IMG/VR virus record: IMGVR_UViG_3300023192_003818
Coordinates: 42,602-106,601 of that record
DNA length: 64,000 bases
Origin: a virus
Reading direction: 5' to 3' (one strand)
Both the position numbers and the translations under genes were made by a program. Of this stretch, positions 1 through 7,086 are shown piece after piece. Position 1 is the first letter of the stretch, and each line of letters starts with the position of its first letter. The notes below the pieces were generated by a model. It saw only the letters and a list, made by a program, of their open reading frames with translations, was not told the DNA's origin and made no database searches.

Positions 1-2
1 CA

Positions 3-152
3 TTAAAGGGATCGTATAATTTAAAAGAAGCCACACTTGTGGGAAATAATTTTTATGGAATTATAAATTTATTTGAAACAATGAAACAGGATGATTTAGA
101 TAAAACCGAAAAAATCATCTCATTAGAAAATAAACTTAAAAAAAAATCATAG
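3..152 (+). CDS. 3' end of an unidentified gene (partial)
   Basis: An open frame enters from the left edge and ends at TAG after 49 codons. It ends in a charged, Lys-rich tail (ENKLKKKS). No domain is recognisable in this short piece. The 147 bases between it and the next gene hold no convincing start. Confidence 0.5.
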   Translation, partial: LKGSYNLKEATLVGNNFYGIINLFETMKQDDLDKTEKIISLENKLKKKS

Positions 153-299
153 AAAATGTTAAAAAAAATAGGAAGTATTGAGAACCTACAACACTCATAT
201 AGAGTAATTTGATAAATCAACTGATGGAATCCTCCCTAATGGAGATTTTCAAGACGAGGTGTTTAAAATAAAAGAGAATATTTGTATAAAAGAGGTTAT

Positions 300-935
300 A
301 TGAAATATGCATTTTTAGTTCCAATATACAACCATATTAGTGGTAGGTTATTCAAACGTTTTTTGAATTTACAAGAATGGTGCCCACAATTAGATGGTAA
401 AATTTATACCGTAGTAGGTAGAACACATGTAGATGCACGAAATTGGTTATGTACTAATGGGGGAGGTTTTTATAATCCTCTAAGTTTAATCAATAAAGTA
501 GATTATTTAATATGGATTGATGCAGATCAAGACTTTAATTATACTGAGTTAAATACATTATTAAAATATGATTCACAATTTTGTGCAGGATGGTATGTAA
601 AAGATTTAAGTGGTATTGGGATGATAGCAGATTGGGATGAACATAATTTTAAGAAAACGGGCACAATGAAATTTTGGCATAGTGATGATATAGTTAAACA
701 AAAAAAACCATTTAAAGTAGATTATTGTGGGTTTGGTTTTACTAAAGTATCTACTAATATATTAAAAGAAATGGAATATCCATATTTTAGACAGAGAGTA
801 GTTGAAATAGGAAAATATAAAGAAAATGTATCAGAAGATGCTACATTTTGTTTAGACGTAAAAGATAAATTAGGTATAAAACCAACAATATTACCAGAAT
901 TAAGAATTAGACATTTAAAGGAATTATATGTTTAA
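300..935 (+). CDS. GT-A fold glycosyltransferase-like protein
   Basis: A 211-residue protein beginning MKYAFLVPIYN, the usual first beta strand of nucleotide-sugar-binding GT-A enzymes. It has an acidic IDADQDF motif near residue 80, the place of the metal-binding DxD, and a later YCGFGF segment typical of phage members. I chose the ATG at 300 because it starts the conserved strand and follows AAGAGGTTAT; an in-frame TTG at 282 would add six residues. The sugar and acceptor are unknown. The remnant just downstream looks like the end of another glycosyltransferase. Confidence 0.65.
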   Translation: MKYAFLVPIYNHISGRLFKRFLNLQEWCPQLDGKIYTVVGRTHVDARNWLCTNGGGFYNPLSLINKVDYLIWIDADQDFNYTELNTLLKYDSQFCAGWYVKDLSGIGMIADWDEHNFKKTGTMKFWHSDDIVKQKKPFKVDYCGFGFTKVSTNILKEMEYPYFRQRVVEIGKYKENVSEDATFCLDVKDKLGIKPTILPELRIRHLKELYV

Positions 936-968
936 TATATAGAAACTATGGAAGTGTGGTAAGAATAA

Positions 969-1049
969 ATAAAATATGGTAGTAAAAGAGATCAATTAAG
1001 TTTTGATTATATGGTTTGGAAGAGTAATTTTAAATTTAAATATATATAA
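969..1049 (+). pseudogene. remnant of a glycosyltransferase C-terminus
   Basis: The frame reads YGSKRDQLSFDYMVWK and ends a few residues later in FKYI and a stop. The RDQLSFDYxxWK motif is characteristic of the C-terminal part of a glycosyltransferase family common in phage and bacterial glycan loci. An in-frame TAA lies immediately upstream and there is no start codon, so only the tail of a lost gene remains. Confidence 0.5.
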
Positions 1050-1067
1050 TTATTAAAAATTAATAAC

Positions 1068-1409
1068 ATGAAAAAATTTTATAGAAGTAGTAAAAATTCA
1101 AAAATAGGTGGGGTTTGTGAAGGATTAGCTAAACTCACAAACACAGATCCTATTTTTTGGAGGGTAGTTTTTATTGCCTTCTTATTTACAATTATTCCTG
1201 CATTTTTAATTTATATATTATTATGGATTGCTATTCCTTTAAAAATAGATGAAAATGAAGAAATACCCATAATCTTAAAAGATATAAAAGAAGAAAATAT
1301 AAAATTTGAAATAGAAGAACTTCAATATAAGTTAGATAATGATTATAATGCAATTGAAGTAATTAATGAATTAAAATCTCAAATAAGGGCATTAAATAAA
1401 AAATTATGA
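1068..1409 (+). CDS. PspC-domain membrane protein
   Basis: This 113-residue protein opens with FYRSSKNSKIGGVCEGLA, the hallmark of the PspC (phage shock protein C) domain. Two hydrophobic stretches around residues 30-60 should span the membrane. The rest is an acidic helical tail likely to form a coiled coil. In bacteria PspC proteins sense envelope stress, so a phage copy may stabilise the inner membrane or influence the host stress response; that role is inference. The next gene starts within its stop codon region. Confidence 0.75.
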   Translation: MKKFYRSSKNSKIGGVCEGLAKLTNTDPIFWRVVFIAFLFTIIPAFLIYILLWIAIPLKIDENEEIPIILKDIKEENIKFEIEELQYKLDNDYNAIEVINELKSQIRALNKKL

Positions 1410-1552
1410 AATGCCCTCATTCAATCTTAACAAAGATAAATCATTGGTGGTTTAACCTTAAATGTGGGGGCTGCAATAAAAGATTTAGAAAACTCCCCAA
1501 AGGAAATTGGGGAACAATGGAATTAATTAAAAAAGAAACTAAACGAAAATAA
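1406..1552 (+). CDS. 48-residue zinc-ribbon protein
   Basis: A short gene overlapping the PspC stop by four bases (ATGA arrangement). It encodes MKCPHS followed after about 16 residues by CGGC, giving Cys and His positions suited to one zinc ion, then a basic tail. The overlap suggests translational coupling. The function is unknown. Confidence 0.55.
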   Translation: MKCPHSILTKINHWWFNLKCGGCNKRFRKLPKGNWGTMELIKKETKRK

Positions 1553-1670
1553 GTTAGAAACATTAATATGTATATAATTTGTATTTCCATCACACACCCC
1601 ACCAAAAATAATCCGTATATATAGGTTAGGTATGATAATATATATTTAAATAATAAGTTAAAATTCACAT

Positions 1671-1883
1671 ATGAAAACTAAAATACTAACCGCTGAATAT
1701 AAATTAATTAGAGAAGGGGAACATACAAAAATGGAGATAATAAAACCCTTATTAAATGTAGTTGAAGATTTTATAAAAGATTTACCATCTTCAGACAATG
1801 TTACCCAAATAACAGTACATAATGATCAATGTTTAATATTATATAAAAAACGATTAATACAGACCGGATTTTTGAGAAAATGA
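1671..1883 (+). CDS. hypothetical protein, 70 aa
   Basis: A small soluble protein with a helical, acidic middle (VVEDFIKDLPSSDNVTQ). No family is recognised. It follows a 118-base non-coding stretch with TATATA-rich boxes that could hold its promoter, and it precedes the MKNSTTK genes. Confidence 0.5.
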   Translation: MKTKILTAEYKLIREGEHTKMEIIKPLLNVVEDFIKDLPSSDNVTQITVHNDQCLILYKKRLIQTGFLRK

Positions 1884-1920
1884 GATATATCTTTCTTTAA
1901 TGAATTTAAATCTTAACATT

Positions 1921-2091
1921 ATGAAAAATTCAACAACAAAATTACATTTAGAAGAACTTGCAATGCTAGAAAATGCACACAATACTATCACTAATCTATT
2001 TGATATGGGATACTCTTATGATTCATCTATTGACATCATTGCAGACCTTGAAACAGACATTGAGGATCTGTATTTCACTATCTACTTTTAA
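1921..2091 (+). CDS. small MKNSTTK-family protein 1, 56 aa
   Basis: Acidic small protein starting MKNSTTKLHLEEL. An upstream in-frame ATG at 1900 would add MNLNLNI, but the same AAATYTTAAYRTT block precedes the inner ATG in this gene, in the next two, and in the gene at 2628 where it lies behind a stop codon. This shows the block is a leader or ribosome-binding element rather than coding. No function is recognised. Confidence 0.5.
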   Translation: MKNSTTKLHLEELAMLENAHNTITNLFDMGYSYDSSIDIIADLETDIEDLYFTIYF

Positions 2092-2124
2092 ATTAAATAA
2101 TAAATGAATTTAAATTTTAATGTT

Positions 2125-2346
2125 ATGAAAAATTCAACAACAAAATTATGTGTATATGAATCACCCCAAGGTTGGTACTTTGCAGAATCATTCTGGGACT
2201 ACTGGGCAGAAGAATTTGCACCTGAAGTAGAGCATGAATTAACAGACTGTATTTACTATTCTACAAAAAAGTTAGCTTTACTTGCTTTAAAATTATTTAA
2301 GCAACAAAATATAAGTCTTATCGACGAATCAGACTTACCTTTTTAA
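2125..2346 (+). CDS. small MKNSTTK-family protein 2, 73 aa
   Basis: Starts MKNSTTKLCVYESPQGW; the C-terminal half contains STKKLALLALKLFKQQN. That half is closely copied after the stop of the gene at 2628, so the two are paralogous. The start was chosen at the conserved inner ATG. A clear hairpin terminator follows the stop. No function is recognised. Confidence 0.55.
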   Translation: MKNSTTKLCVYESPQGWYFAESFWDYWAEEFAPEVEHELTDCIYYSTKKLALLALKLFKQQNISLIDESDLPF

Positions 2347-2350
2347 TCTT

Positions 2351-2373
2351 AAAGGGGACTTTGTCCCCTTTTT
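2351..2373 (+). terminator. rho-independent terminator
   Basis: AAAGGGGAC, a three-base loop and GTCCCCTTTT form a nine-pair stem followed directly by a T run. It closes the transcript of the small genes upstream; the next gene begins about 35 bases later. Confidence 0.8.
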
Positions 2374-2407
2374 AATTAAACAATAAATGAATTTAAATTT
2401 TAATGTT

Positions 2408-2623
2408 ATGAAAAATTCAACAACAAAATTTAGTGTATTGAAAACAATCGATGAACCCATTAAAGAAGGTGATTGGTATTTATACAACTCTAATAATGAT
2501 TCTAAAAAAACTAAATGGGTATTACTTAAAGCTAAAAAAGTACTTAATGATGGGTTATATGAATATATTGATACCCATGTACATATTTGGTGTAAAAAAA
2601 TACTAACAACTAATAAATCTTAA
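2408..2623 (+). CDS. small MKNSTTK-family protein 3, 71 aa
   Basis: Shares only the MKNSTTKF start and upstream leader with its two neighbours; the body (DWYLYNSNNDSKKTKW, then a Lys-rich part) differs. This suggests a common leader cassette joined to different coding bodies. Unknown function. Confidence 0.5.
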   Translation: MKNSTTKFSVLKTIDEPIKEGDWYLYNSNNDSKKTKWVLLKAKKVLNDGLYEYIDTHVHIWCKKILTTNKS

Positions 2624-2627
2624 TGTT

Positions 2628-2831
2628 ATGGAAAATTTAAAAAATTTAAAAGCTCATAAATTATTACAAATGATTAAAGATTCTCTTAATTCTCTAAAAT
2701 ATGGTGATAATTTAATTATAATAGTTACACAATCCGGTGGTACGATAGATGTAAATGGGGATTGGGTTGTGACTCCTTCGATTGAATATAATGCCGAATT
2801 TGAAATTCAATGTATTAGACCTGAGGGTTAA
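2628..2831 (+). CDS. hypothetical protein, 67 aa
   Basis: Starts four bases after the previous stop behind the same AAATCTTAATGTT leader. It ends at TAA after IRPEG, yet the same frame continues for 53 more codons with clear homology to the tail of the gene at 2125. It is therefore either a truncated protein or half of a gene interrupted by a nonsense codon. Confidence 0.5.
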   Translation: MENLKNLKAHKLLQMIKDSLNSLKYGDNLIIIVTQSGGTIDVNGDWVVTPSIEYNAEFEIQCIRPEG

Positions 2832-2993
2832 AAACAGTTTACTATTAATACTAAAAAACAAGCTTTACTTGCTTTAAAAATATTTACTAATCAATCTTCT
2901 CCTTATTGGTTGGGAGAACAGGAAATAATATATAAATATATAGATGTATATTACAAAAGAATCTTCCGAATTTCTTCTTTCAATATTACCTGA
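2832..2993 (+). pseudogene. in-frame tail of a MKNSTTK-type gene after a stop codon
   Basis: Continuing the frame past the TAA gives INTKKQALLALKIFTNQSS, matching STKKLALLALKLFKQQN of the gene at 2125, with strong nucleotide identity (GCTTTACTTGCTTTAAAA in both). There is no start codon of its own. It is best read as a decayed tail, or a readthrough extension. Confidence 0.5.
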
Positions 2994-3066
2994 ATGGACC
3001 ACAAAAGATGTTAAAGGGGTAAGTAATACTTTTTATGGGACTGGTAGTCAAGAAGGGGATAATTAA
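2944..3066 (+). CDS. hypothetical protein, 40 aa
   Basis: Short open frame beginning MYITKESSEFLLS and overlapping the previous pseudogene tail in another frame. Ends in a Gly-rich polar stretch. No family recognised; it could be a chance frame. Confidence 0.35.
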   Translation: MYITKESSEFLLSILPEWTTKDVKGVSNTFYGTGSQEGDN

Positions 3067-3075
3067 TAGAAATTA

Positions 3076-3192
3076 ATGAAATATTTTATGGAAAATCAAG
3101 ATGAAAAGAATTTTTTAAAAGGAATGATTTTAATTTTATTAATAATATTTGGGTGGTGGATAATACATGAATTATTTTCATTGTTTGTTTAA
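3076..3192 (+). CDS. small single-pass membrane peptide, 38 aa
   Basis: A charged start (MENQDEKN, if the second ATG is used) is followed by a hydrophobic segment with paired Trp (ILILLIIFGWWII). This is the layout of a small inner-membrane peptide. It is the last plus-strand gene. Function unknown. Confidence 0.4.
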   Translation: MKYFMENQDEKNFLKGMILILLIIFGWWIIHELFSLFV

Positions 3193-3448
3193 GATTATGA
3201 TATAAGTATATAGGGGGGGGGAGGGTCGTAAAGATCGTTTTTGATTCACTAATTGGTACACATCTTTTTTTTCATATATCCACTGTATATGGATACCAAC
3301 GCACATGGGATATAGTACATAATGACATAGTTATATATACGGGCGTATATCGCATGAAGTATACGGGTTGGACATAATTACTTGGGTTTACCATCCAACC
3401 AAAATCTATATTCTTTATAACACTCTTTTATTCCACACATACCTTTAT
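3193..3448. other. convergent intergenic region
   Basis: Plus-strand genes end here and the first minus-strand gene ends at the right side. The stretch has a run of nine G then AGGG (3213-3225), and repeated TATACGGG-like words around 3340-3370. I see no gene and no clean terminator hairpin. Confidence 0.5.
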
Positions 3449-3637
3449 TTATTTGATTTTAATTAACCAACCCCATTTTATACCATTTGTTACTCTGTTT
3501 TTAATAGTAGAATAATCCTGGATCTCTTCACAGTATTTAAAATCACTTAATATTTGTTCTTGCCTTTGAATATTAAGATTCCACTCATCTTTTATTACAA
3601 TTTGATAGGTTACACCTCCATATTCGTAAGTAGTCAT
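3449..3637 (-). CDS. hypothetical protein, 62 aa
   Basis: Begins MTTYEYGGVTYQIV and is rich in aromatic and charged residues. Starts after AAATAAAT, a typical initiation box in this genome. Not recognised. Confidence 0.5.
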   Translation of the reverse strand: MTTYEYGGVTYQIVIKDEWNLNIQRQEQILSDFKYCEEIQDYSTIKNRVTNGIKWGWLIKIK

Positions 3638-3676
3638 ATATTTATTTGTTAATTAATGTATAAATTAAATAAATCT

Positions 3677-4015
3677 CTATGTAATTTCTAAAGTAAACAT
3701 TCCAGTGCCTCTTAAATATAATGTTGTGCCGGCTATAGATGTGGATGGTGTGTAGGTAAAGGAACTATCACCTTTAGGTACAACTACACTAGAGATATAA
3801 GATGAGGTAATTAAACTCATTGAAGATGGAACTATATAAGTACCTGCACAGTTAGTAGGAGAGTTACTATCATAAAAACCACTTGATGTTCTGACTGTTT
3901 CCATTGTGAAATAAGAAGAACCTGAGGGATTAGTGAAAGTAAAGGTTTTGGAGCCATTTAAATTTTCACTTATAGAACCTGATCCGTATAGTTGGGTTGA
4001 TGTATATGTTGCCAT
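3677..4015 (-). CDS. Ser/Thr-rich putative structural protein
   Basis: 112 residues, very rich in Ser, Thr, Gly and Tyr and nearly free of Lys after the start, a composition typical of beta-rich virion decoration or fibre-associated proteins. Begins MATYTSTQLYGSGSI. It sits behind the MNNFDLRKYL gene. The structural role is inferred from composition and not from a recognised domain. Confidence 0.45.
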   Translation of the reverse strand: MATYTSTQLYGSGSISENLNGSKTFTFTNPSGSSYFTMETVRTSSGFYDSNSPTNCAGTYIVPSSMSLITSSYISSVVVPKGDSSFTYTPSTSIAGTTLYLRGTGMFTLEIT

Positions 4016-4045
4016 TTATTTTTTATTGTTCCGCTTCTCCATTCA

Positions 4046-4504
4046 TTAAAAATAATAATCATCTGATACTATATCAATATGGTCTCTTATCATAGCATCT
4101 AAATATAAATTAACATCACTAGCAGACATTGCTTTTATCATAGATGTAATAATATAATCATCATCATCAATAGCATCTCTAAGTCTATCTAATTTATCCC
4201 ATGCTTTTTCATCTAATGTTTCACCCATTATTTTCTTTTGCTTAACTGCAGGTCCTGATCCACAACTTTCTTCAACATCTAACGGAAAAGTGTCTGGATC
4301 GAGTAAAATATTGGGTTGATTGCGAATAACACCACCTCCCACTATTTCTTCAATAACATTAGCTAATTCATCACCACCTATATTGCCGTTTCTGTATTGG
4401 TCTAAGTGCATTTTTATTTCATCTGCATTAACTTCTACAAATTCATCTTCTTCATTTAATAAACTGCCTTCTGTTAAATACTTTCTTAAATCGAAATTGT
4501 TCAT
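4046..4504 (-). CDS. acidic protein with MNNFDLRKYLTEG start
   Basis: 152 residues, strongly acidic. I chose the ATG at 4504 because MNNFDLRKYLTEG is shared with the gene at 59578 (MKNFNLKKYISEG), which fixes the N-terminus; the longer frame to 4567 runs back through the promoter region. Two helical acidic stretches follow. The shared N-terminal tag may be a binding or sorting signal. Unknown function. Confidence 0.6.
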   Translation of the reverse strand: MNNFDLRKYLTEGSLLNEEDEFVEVNADEIKMHLDQYRNGNIGGDELANVIEEIVGGGVIRNQPNILLDPDTFPLDVEESCGSGPAVKQKKIMGETLDEKAWDKLDRLRDAIDDDDYIITSMIKAMSASDVNLYLDAMIRDHIDIVSDDYYF

Positions 4505-4511
4505 TTTATTA

Positions 4512-4560
4512 TGTTTCAGTTGTTGCATATAAATATACGATCTCCTTCTAAGATTTAACA
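4512..4560 (-). promoter_or_regulatory. predicted promoter
   Basis: On the minus strand a CGTATATTTATATG box lies about 25-30 bases before the ATG at 4504, with TTGTTA-type sequence about 20 bases further upstream. This matches the TAyATTTAyG box found in the other promoters of the window. Confidence 0.5.
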
Positions 4561-4583
4561 ATAACAAATATAACTATAAACTC

Positions 4584-4656
4584 GTGCGGGAGGGGGACTC
4601 GAACCCCCGACCTAGAGCTTATGAGGCTCTCGAGATACCATCTTCTCCACCCCGCA
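4584..4656 (-). tRNA. tRNA with CAT anticodon (Met or lysidine-Ile)
   Basis: Complete cloverleaf on the minus strand: acceptor TGCGGGG/TCCCGCA, D stem GAGA/TCTC, anticodon stem AGAGC/GCTCT with loop CTCATAA, and T arm GGGGG TTCGAGT CCCCC. The 3' CCA is not encoded. Position 1 pairs with position 72 and the anticodon stem lacks three G:C pairs, so it is not an initiator tRNA. It decodes AUG, or AUA if the host converts the C to lysidine. Confidence 0.9.
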
Positions 4657-4659
4657 TAT

Positions 4660-4854
4660 TCAATTACATATTTTTTCTTGAAATTCTTTATTATCAAGTA
4701 ATAGTTTCCATACATCACTATAAGCTCGGGCTTGGGCTAACTTACAAATTCTATCATATAAATTTTCCTCAATTTTAGGCATTTCATCATGCTCCTTGAG
4801 AAATTTTACAGCCCTATTCATTATTATTTCATGAATTGTTTCTAATTCAGACAT
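4660..4854 (-). CDS. hypothetical helical protein, 64 aa
   Basis: Almost entirely helical and charged (MSELETIHEIIMNRAVKFLK start, KEFQEKICN end). It lies directly before the tRNA in the same direction and may be cotranscribed with it. Not recognised. Confidence 0.5.
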   Translation of the reverse strand: MSELETIHEIIMNRAVKFLKEHDEMPKIEENLYDRICKLAQARAYSDVWKLLLDNKEFQEKICN

Positions 4855-4866
4855 ATTTTTATTTTA

Positions 4867-5025
4867 TTAATTAATTTTATAATAATCCTTTACTTCTCGT
4901 AATTCTTTTTCTAAATCTTTAGTATTTTTATCCCTGTTTTTTTTATAAATTATAATCTCTCTTAATGTATTAATATATAAATTAATGTGGTATTTACTTG
5001 CTTTAGGTTTAAATTTTGGTTTCAC
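4867..5025 (-). CDS. hypothetical basic protein, 52 aa, GTG start
   Basis: Lys-rich helical peptide starting with GTG 12 bases after the preceding stop. Reads VKPKFKPKASKYH then a coiled-coil-like tail. The weak start makes it uncertain. Confidence 0.4.
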   Translation of the reverse strand: MKPKFKPKASKYHINLYINTLREIIIYKKNRDKNTKDLEKELREVKDYYKIN

Positions 5026-5037
5026 AATATTTTAATT

Positions 5038-5385
5038 CTACTTGAAGGCAATCCTTAACATTGAAGGTGGAGCACTAATTATTGTTTTTCCGTTTTGGAC
5101 CTTAATTTTTTTATTATTTATTTTAATGACATTAAATACTTGACCATTATTATACTTTTTATGATCAATAGTAACCATATCCCCTACAGTAAAATCACTT
5201 ATAGTTGGTAAGTTTTTTCCAAATTCTGCAGCTCCTTCACGGGCTGTGATTTTTACTCGAAATCCTTCATCATCATACGTAATTGCTCCCAAAGACATAT
5301 TAATTCCATGTTTGTTCTCTAGTGCCTGTACAGCTTCAGTGAAATCTTTTCTAAATTCTGTAAAACCTTGTTGGTTGTAATTCAT
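5038..5385 (-). CDS. hypothetical protein, 115 aa
   Basis: An N-terminal helical part (residues 1-30) is followed by a beta-rich part with FTVGDMVTIDHKKY near residue 70, which resembles a small SH3/KOW-like barrel. It is preceded by a promoter stem-loop cassette and the AAATAAAGG start box. The family is not recognised. Confidence 0.6.
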   Translation of the reverse strand: MNYNQQGFTEFRKDFTEAVQALENKHGINMSLGAITYDDEGFRVKITAREGAAEFGKNLPTISDFTVGDMVTIDHKKYNNGQVFNVIKINNKKIKVQNGKTIISAPPSMLRIAFK

Positions 5386-5400
5386 AAGACCTTTATTTAT

Positions 5401-5477
5401 TTTAATTATACCGTCAATATACGAAGGCTCCCTTAGGGAGCCTAGCCTCTTCGCATAAATCTTTAATTTATTTTATA
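5401..5477 (-). promoter_or_regulatory. promoter stem-loop cassette C1
   Basis: On the minus strand: TAGG, a perfect hairpin GGCTCCC TAA GGGAGCC, then CGTATATTGACG and ATAAAGG before the gene at 5385. The hairpin fills the spacer between the putative -33 and -7 boxes. The cassette overlaps the last codons of the preceding 54-residue gene and is about 93% identical to cassette C2. Confidence 0.7.
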
Positions 5478-5637
5478 AATCCAAATTAACTTCCAGTTGA
5501 CTAATCATATCTACACATTTTATGCAAATGAGTTTTGAATCATGATTACAATACTCGGAAAAAGATTTTTTATCTTCCGTATACTTCTCATTAACTGTTT
5601 TCATACAACATCCGCATACTATATATTTTGTTTTCAT
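5473..5637 (-). CDS. 54-residue zinc-binding protein
   Basis: Cysteines in CGCC near the start and CNHD, CIKC further on give a plausible zinc knuckle or ribbon (Cys at 8, 10, 11, 30, 38, 41). It is bracketed by two nearly identical 77-bp cassettes, and its final codons are part of the downstream copy, so the gene looks like a transferable unit. Function unknown. Confidence 0.6.
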   Translation of the reverse strand: MKTKYIVCGCCMKTVNEKYTEDKKSFSEYCNHDSKLICIKCVDMISQLEVNLDL

Positions 5638-5642
5638 TTTAT

Positions 5643-5719
5643 TTTAATTATACCGTCAATATACGAAGGGTATCTTGGGTAGCCTAGCCTCTTCGCATAA
5701 ATCTTTAATTTATTTTATA
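5643..5719 (-). promoter_or_regulatory. promoter stem-loop cassette C2
   Basis: Same layout as C1 and matching it over 77 bases except in the stem, where the arms no longer pair well. Its upstream end encodes the last residues and stop of the gene at 5705. It drives the 54-residue zinc protein. Confidence 0.65.
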
Positions 5720-6181
5720 AGCACTATAAACACTTCGGGTTAATCTTATTGAATCCCTTGGATCTCCCATTATCTCTCCATCCACTATTGCAAAGGCATG
5801 CCCTTTAACTGTAATAAGATAATTACCCTCAGAAAATATTTTAATAAAATCTTTAACTTTATAAGAAACTTGTATTTTACGTTTACATTTACAAAACTTT
5901 TTCTTTTTCTCACTCCAAATCGTAATTTTACTATTTTGTGTGCGTGTTAATACTTTAGTACCATAATTTCCCTTTTTACCTAATTGTTTAATTTTTTTAC
6001 CAAATGCTTGTTGAATGTGAGGTAAACGAAGTTGAATCCATGTCCCACAATATTTTTCCCTATTTAATTTAATTCTACAAAAATTATGTGCCTTATTATA
6101 ATTTACACCAAAAGCTGCCGATACAGCTCTAACTACACAATCATTTGTTTCTCCCTCTTTTAAATAATCATTTTCTGACAT
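5705..6181 (-). CDS. putative papain-like cysteine peptidase
   Basis: 158 residues. The N-terminal TNDCVVRAVSAAF segment resembles the catalytic-Cys helix of papain/NlpC-type folds, and GHAFAIVDGEIMGD near residue 128 supplies the His and a following Asp. A basic Lys/Cys-rich stretch lies between. Similar proteins occur in many large phages without assigned role; peptidase or amidase activity is inferred from the Cys-His-Asp arrangement only. Its own promoter cassette lies just upstream. Confidence 0.5.
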   Translation of the reverse strand: MSENDYLKEGETNDCVVRAVSAAFGVNYNKAHNFCRIKLNREKYCGTWIQLRLPHIQQAFGKKIKQLGKKGNYGTKVLTRTQNSKITIWSEKKKKFCKCKRKIQVSYKVKDFIKIFSEGNYLITVKGHAFAIVDGEIMGDPRDSIRLTRSVYSAYKIN

Positions 6182-6193
6182 ATAACCTTTATT

Positions 6194-6245
6194 TAATTAT
6201 GCCGTCAATATACGCATTTTTCCGGTGGACTCCTAGTTTTTTGTG
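6194..6245 (-). promoter_or_regulatory. promoter cassette C7
   Basis: Minus strand reads CTAGGAGTCC, a spacer, then CGTATATTGACGGCATAAT and AAATAAAGG before the peptidase-like gene. It keeps the TAGG and TATATTGACG boxes but the spacer stem is weak. Confidence 0.55.
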
Positions 6246-6582
6246 CGGTATTATTTAATATTTATTGAATTCTCAGTAAAATGTGGTAAATTTGTGAATA
6301 ATACATAAGTCAGGAGAGGTAGTTTATATAAAATTGTGAATTCCGCAATTCTTCATATATATTTTGGAGTATTAAAAAATAGGTTGGGTGGGTGGGGGAA
6401 GGGGTTATCACCAACTCTACCCTAACCTTATCTTAATTTACCATACGCCCTAACACTTTGCGCTATATTTTAAAGTTTTTGTGGGTTGGCTACACTTTAT
6501 CAAGGTTGCCTCACCATATATAAATTAATACAAACATACATATACACATTGAGTTCTGATAATTCTATCATCTTAATATTTT
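6246..6582. other. non-coding region with G-rich tract
   Basis: No supported gene. It contains four clustered G tracts at 6386-6404 (GGGTGGGTGGGGGAAGGGG), an interrupted palindrome GAATTCCGCAATTC near 6340, and several pyrimidine-rich words. It could be a regulatory or replication-related site. Confidence 0.5.
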
Positions 6583-7086
6583 TTATTTATTTACCTTTGT
6601 TATTATTTCATACCAAGGACTAAACCAATCAAGTATTTCTCTTTGACTTCCATATACCTTTAATAAATTTCTTTTCTTAATTAATATATTAATATCTAAT
6701 CTTTTTTTATGTTTATCAAATTGCCATAATATGTCTGGTCTTAAATGGTTTAATATTTCGTGAAGTGCTCGATGTCGTGGATGTCCATATTCACCTACCT
6801 TATTATGTGTAACTATTTTTACCCAATCTCGTTCTCGTAATACTCTCAATAATTCATAGATAAGTTTCTCTCTATTATAATCTTCTCTATCTTTATAACC
6901 TGTCCAATGTTCATATTCTTTTATTCCTATAAACTTCATAGATGCTTTAAATTCTTTTCTTCTAATCTTATTATGGTACTCATCTACTACTATAACTTTA
7001 TATTCATCTGAATGTGTCAACAGTTCAGCACCACCAAATAGTGCTTCATCATCCGGGTGTGATGTAATCATTAATTTGTCAATCAC
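6583..7086 (-). CDS. PIG-L/LmbE family N-acetylglucosaminyl deacetylase
   Basis: 167 residues with the family signature HPDDEALFGG at residues 10-19 and a later EYGHPRH motif supplying the third metal ligand. These zinc enzymes remove the acetyl group from GlcNAc-containing substrates. It overlaps the upstream nagB-like gene by eight bases, so the two are coexpressed. The pair could deacetylate an amino sugar and then process glucosamine; which substrate is used (host wall, capsule, or nucleotide-linked) cannot be told. Confidence 0.8.
   Translation of the reverse strand: MIDKLMITSHPDDEALFGGAELLTHSDEYKVIVVDEYHNKIRRKEFKASMKFIGIKEYEHWTGYKDREDYNREKLIYELLRVLRERDWVKIVTHNKVGEYGHPRHRALHEILNHLRPDILWQFDKHKKRLDINILIKKRNLLKVYGSQREILDWFSPWYEIITKVNK

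Noticed and set aside
1441-1668. Minus-strand frame of 75 codons
   Set aside because: It is antisense to the zinc-ribbon gene at 1406 and to the AT-rich leader of the gene at 1671, with a hydrophobic low-complexity translation.
4584-4778. Plus-strand frame starting MREGDSNPRPRAYEA
   Set aside because: It reads through the complement of the tRNA; this peptide is a known artefact of translating tRNA genes.
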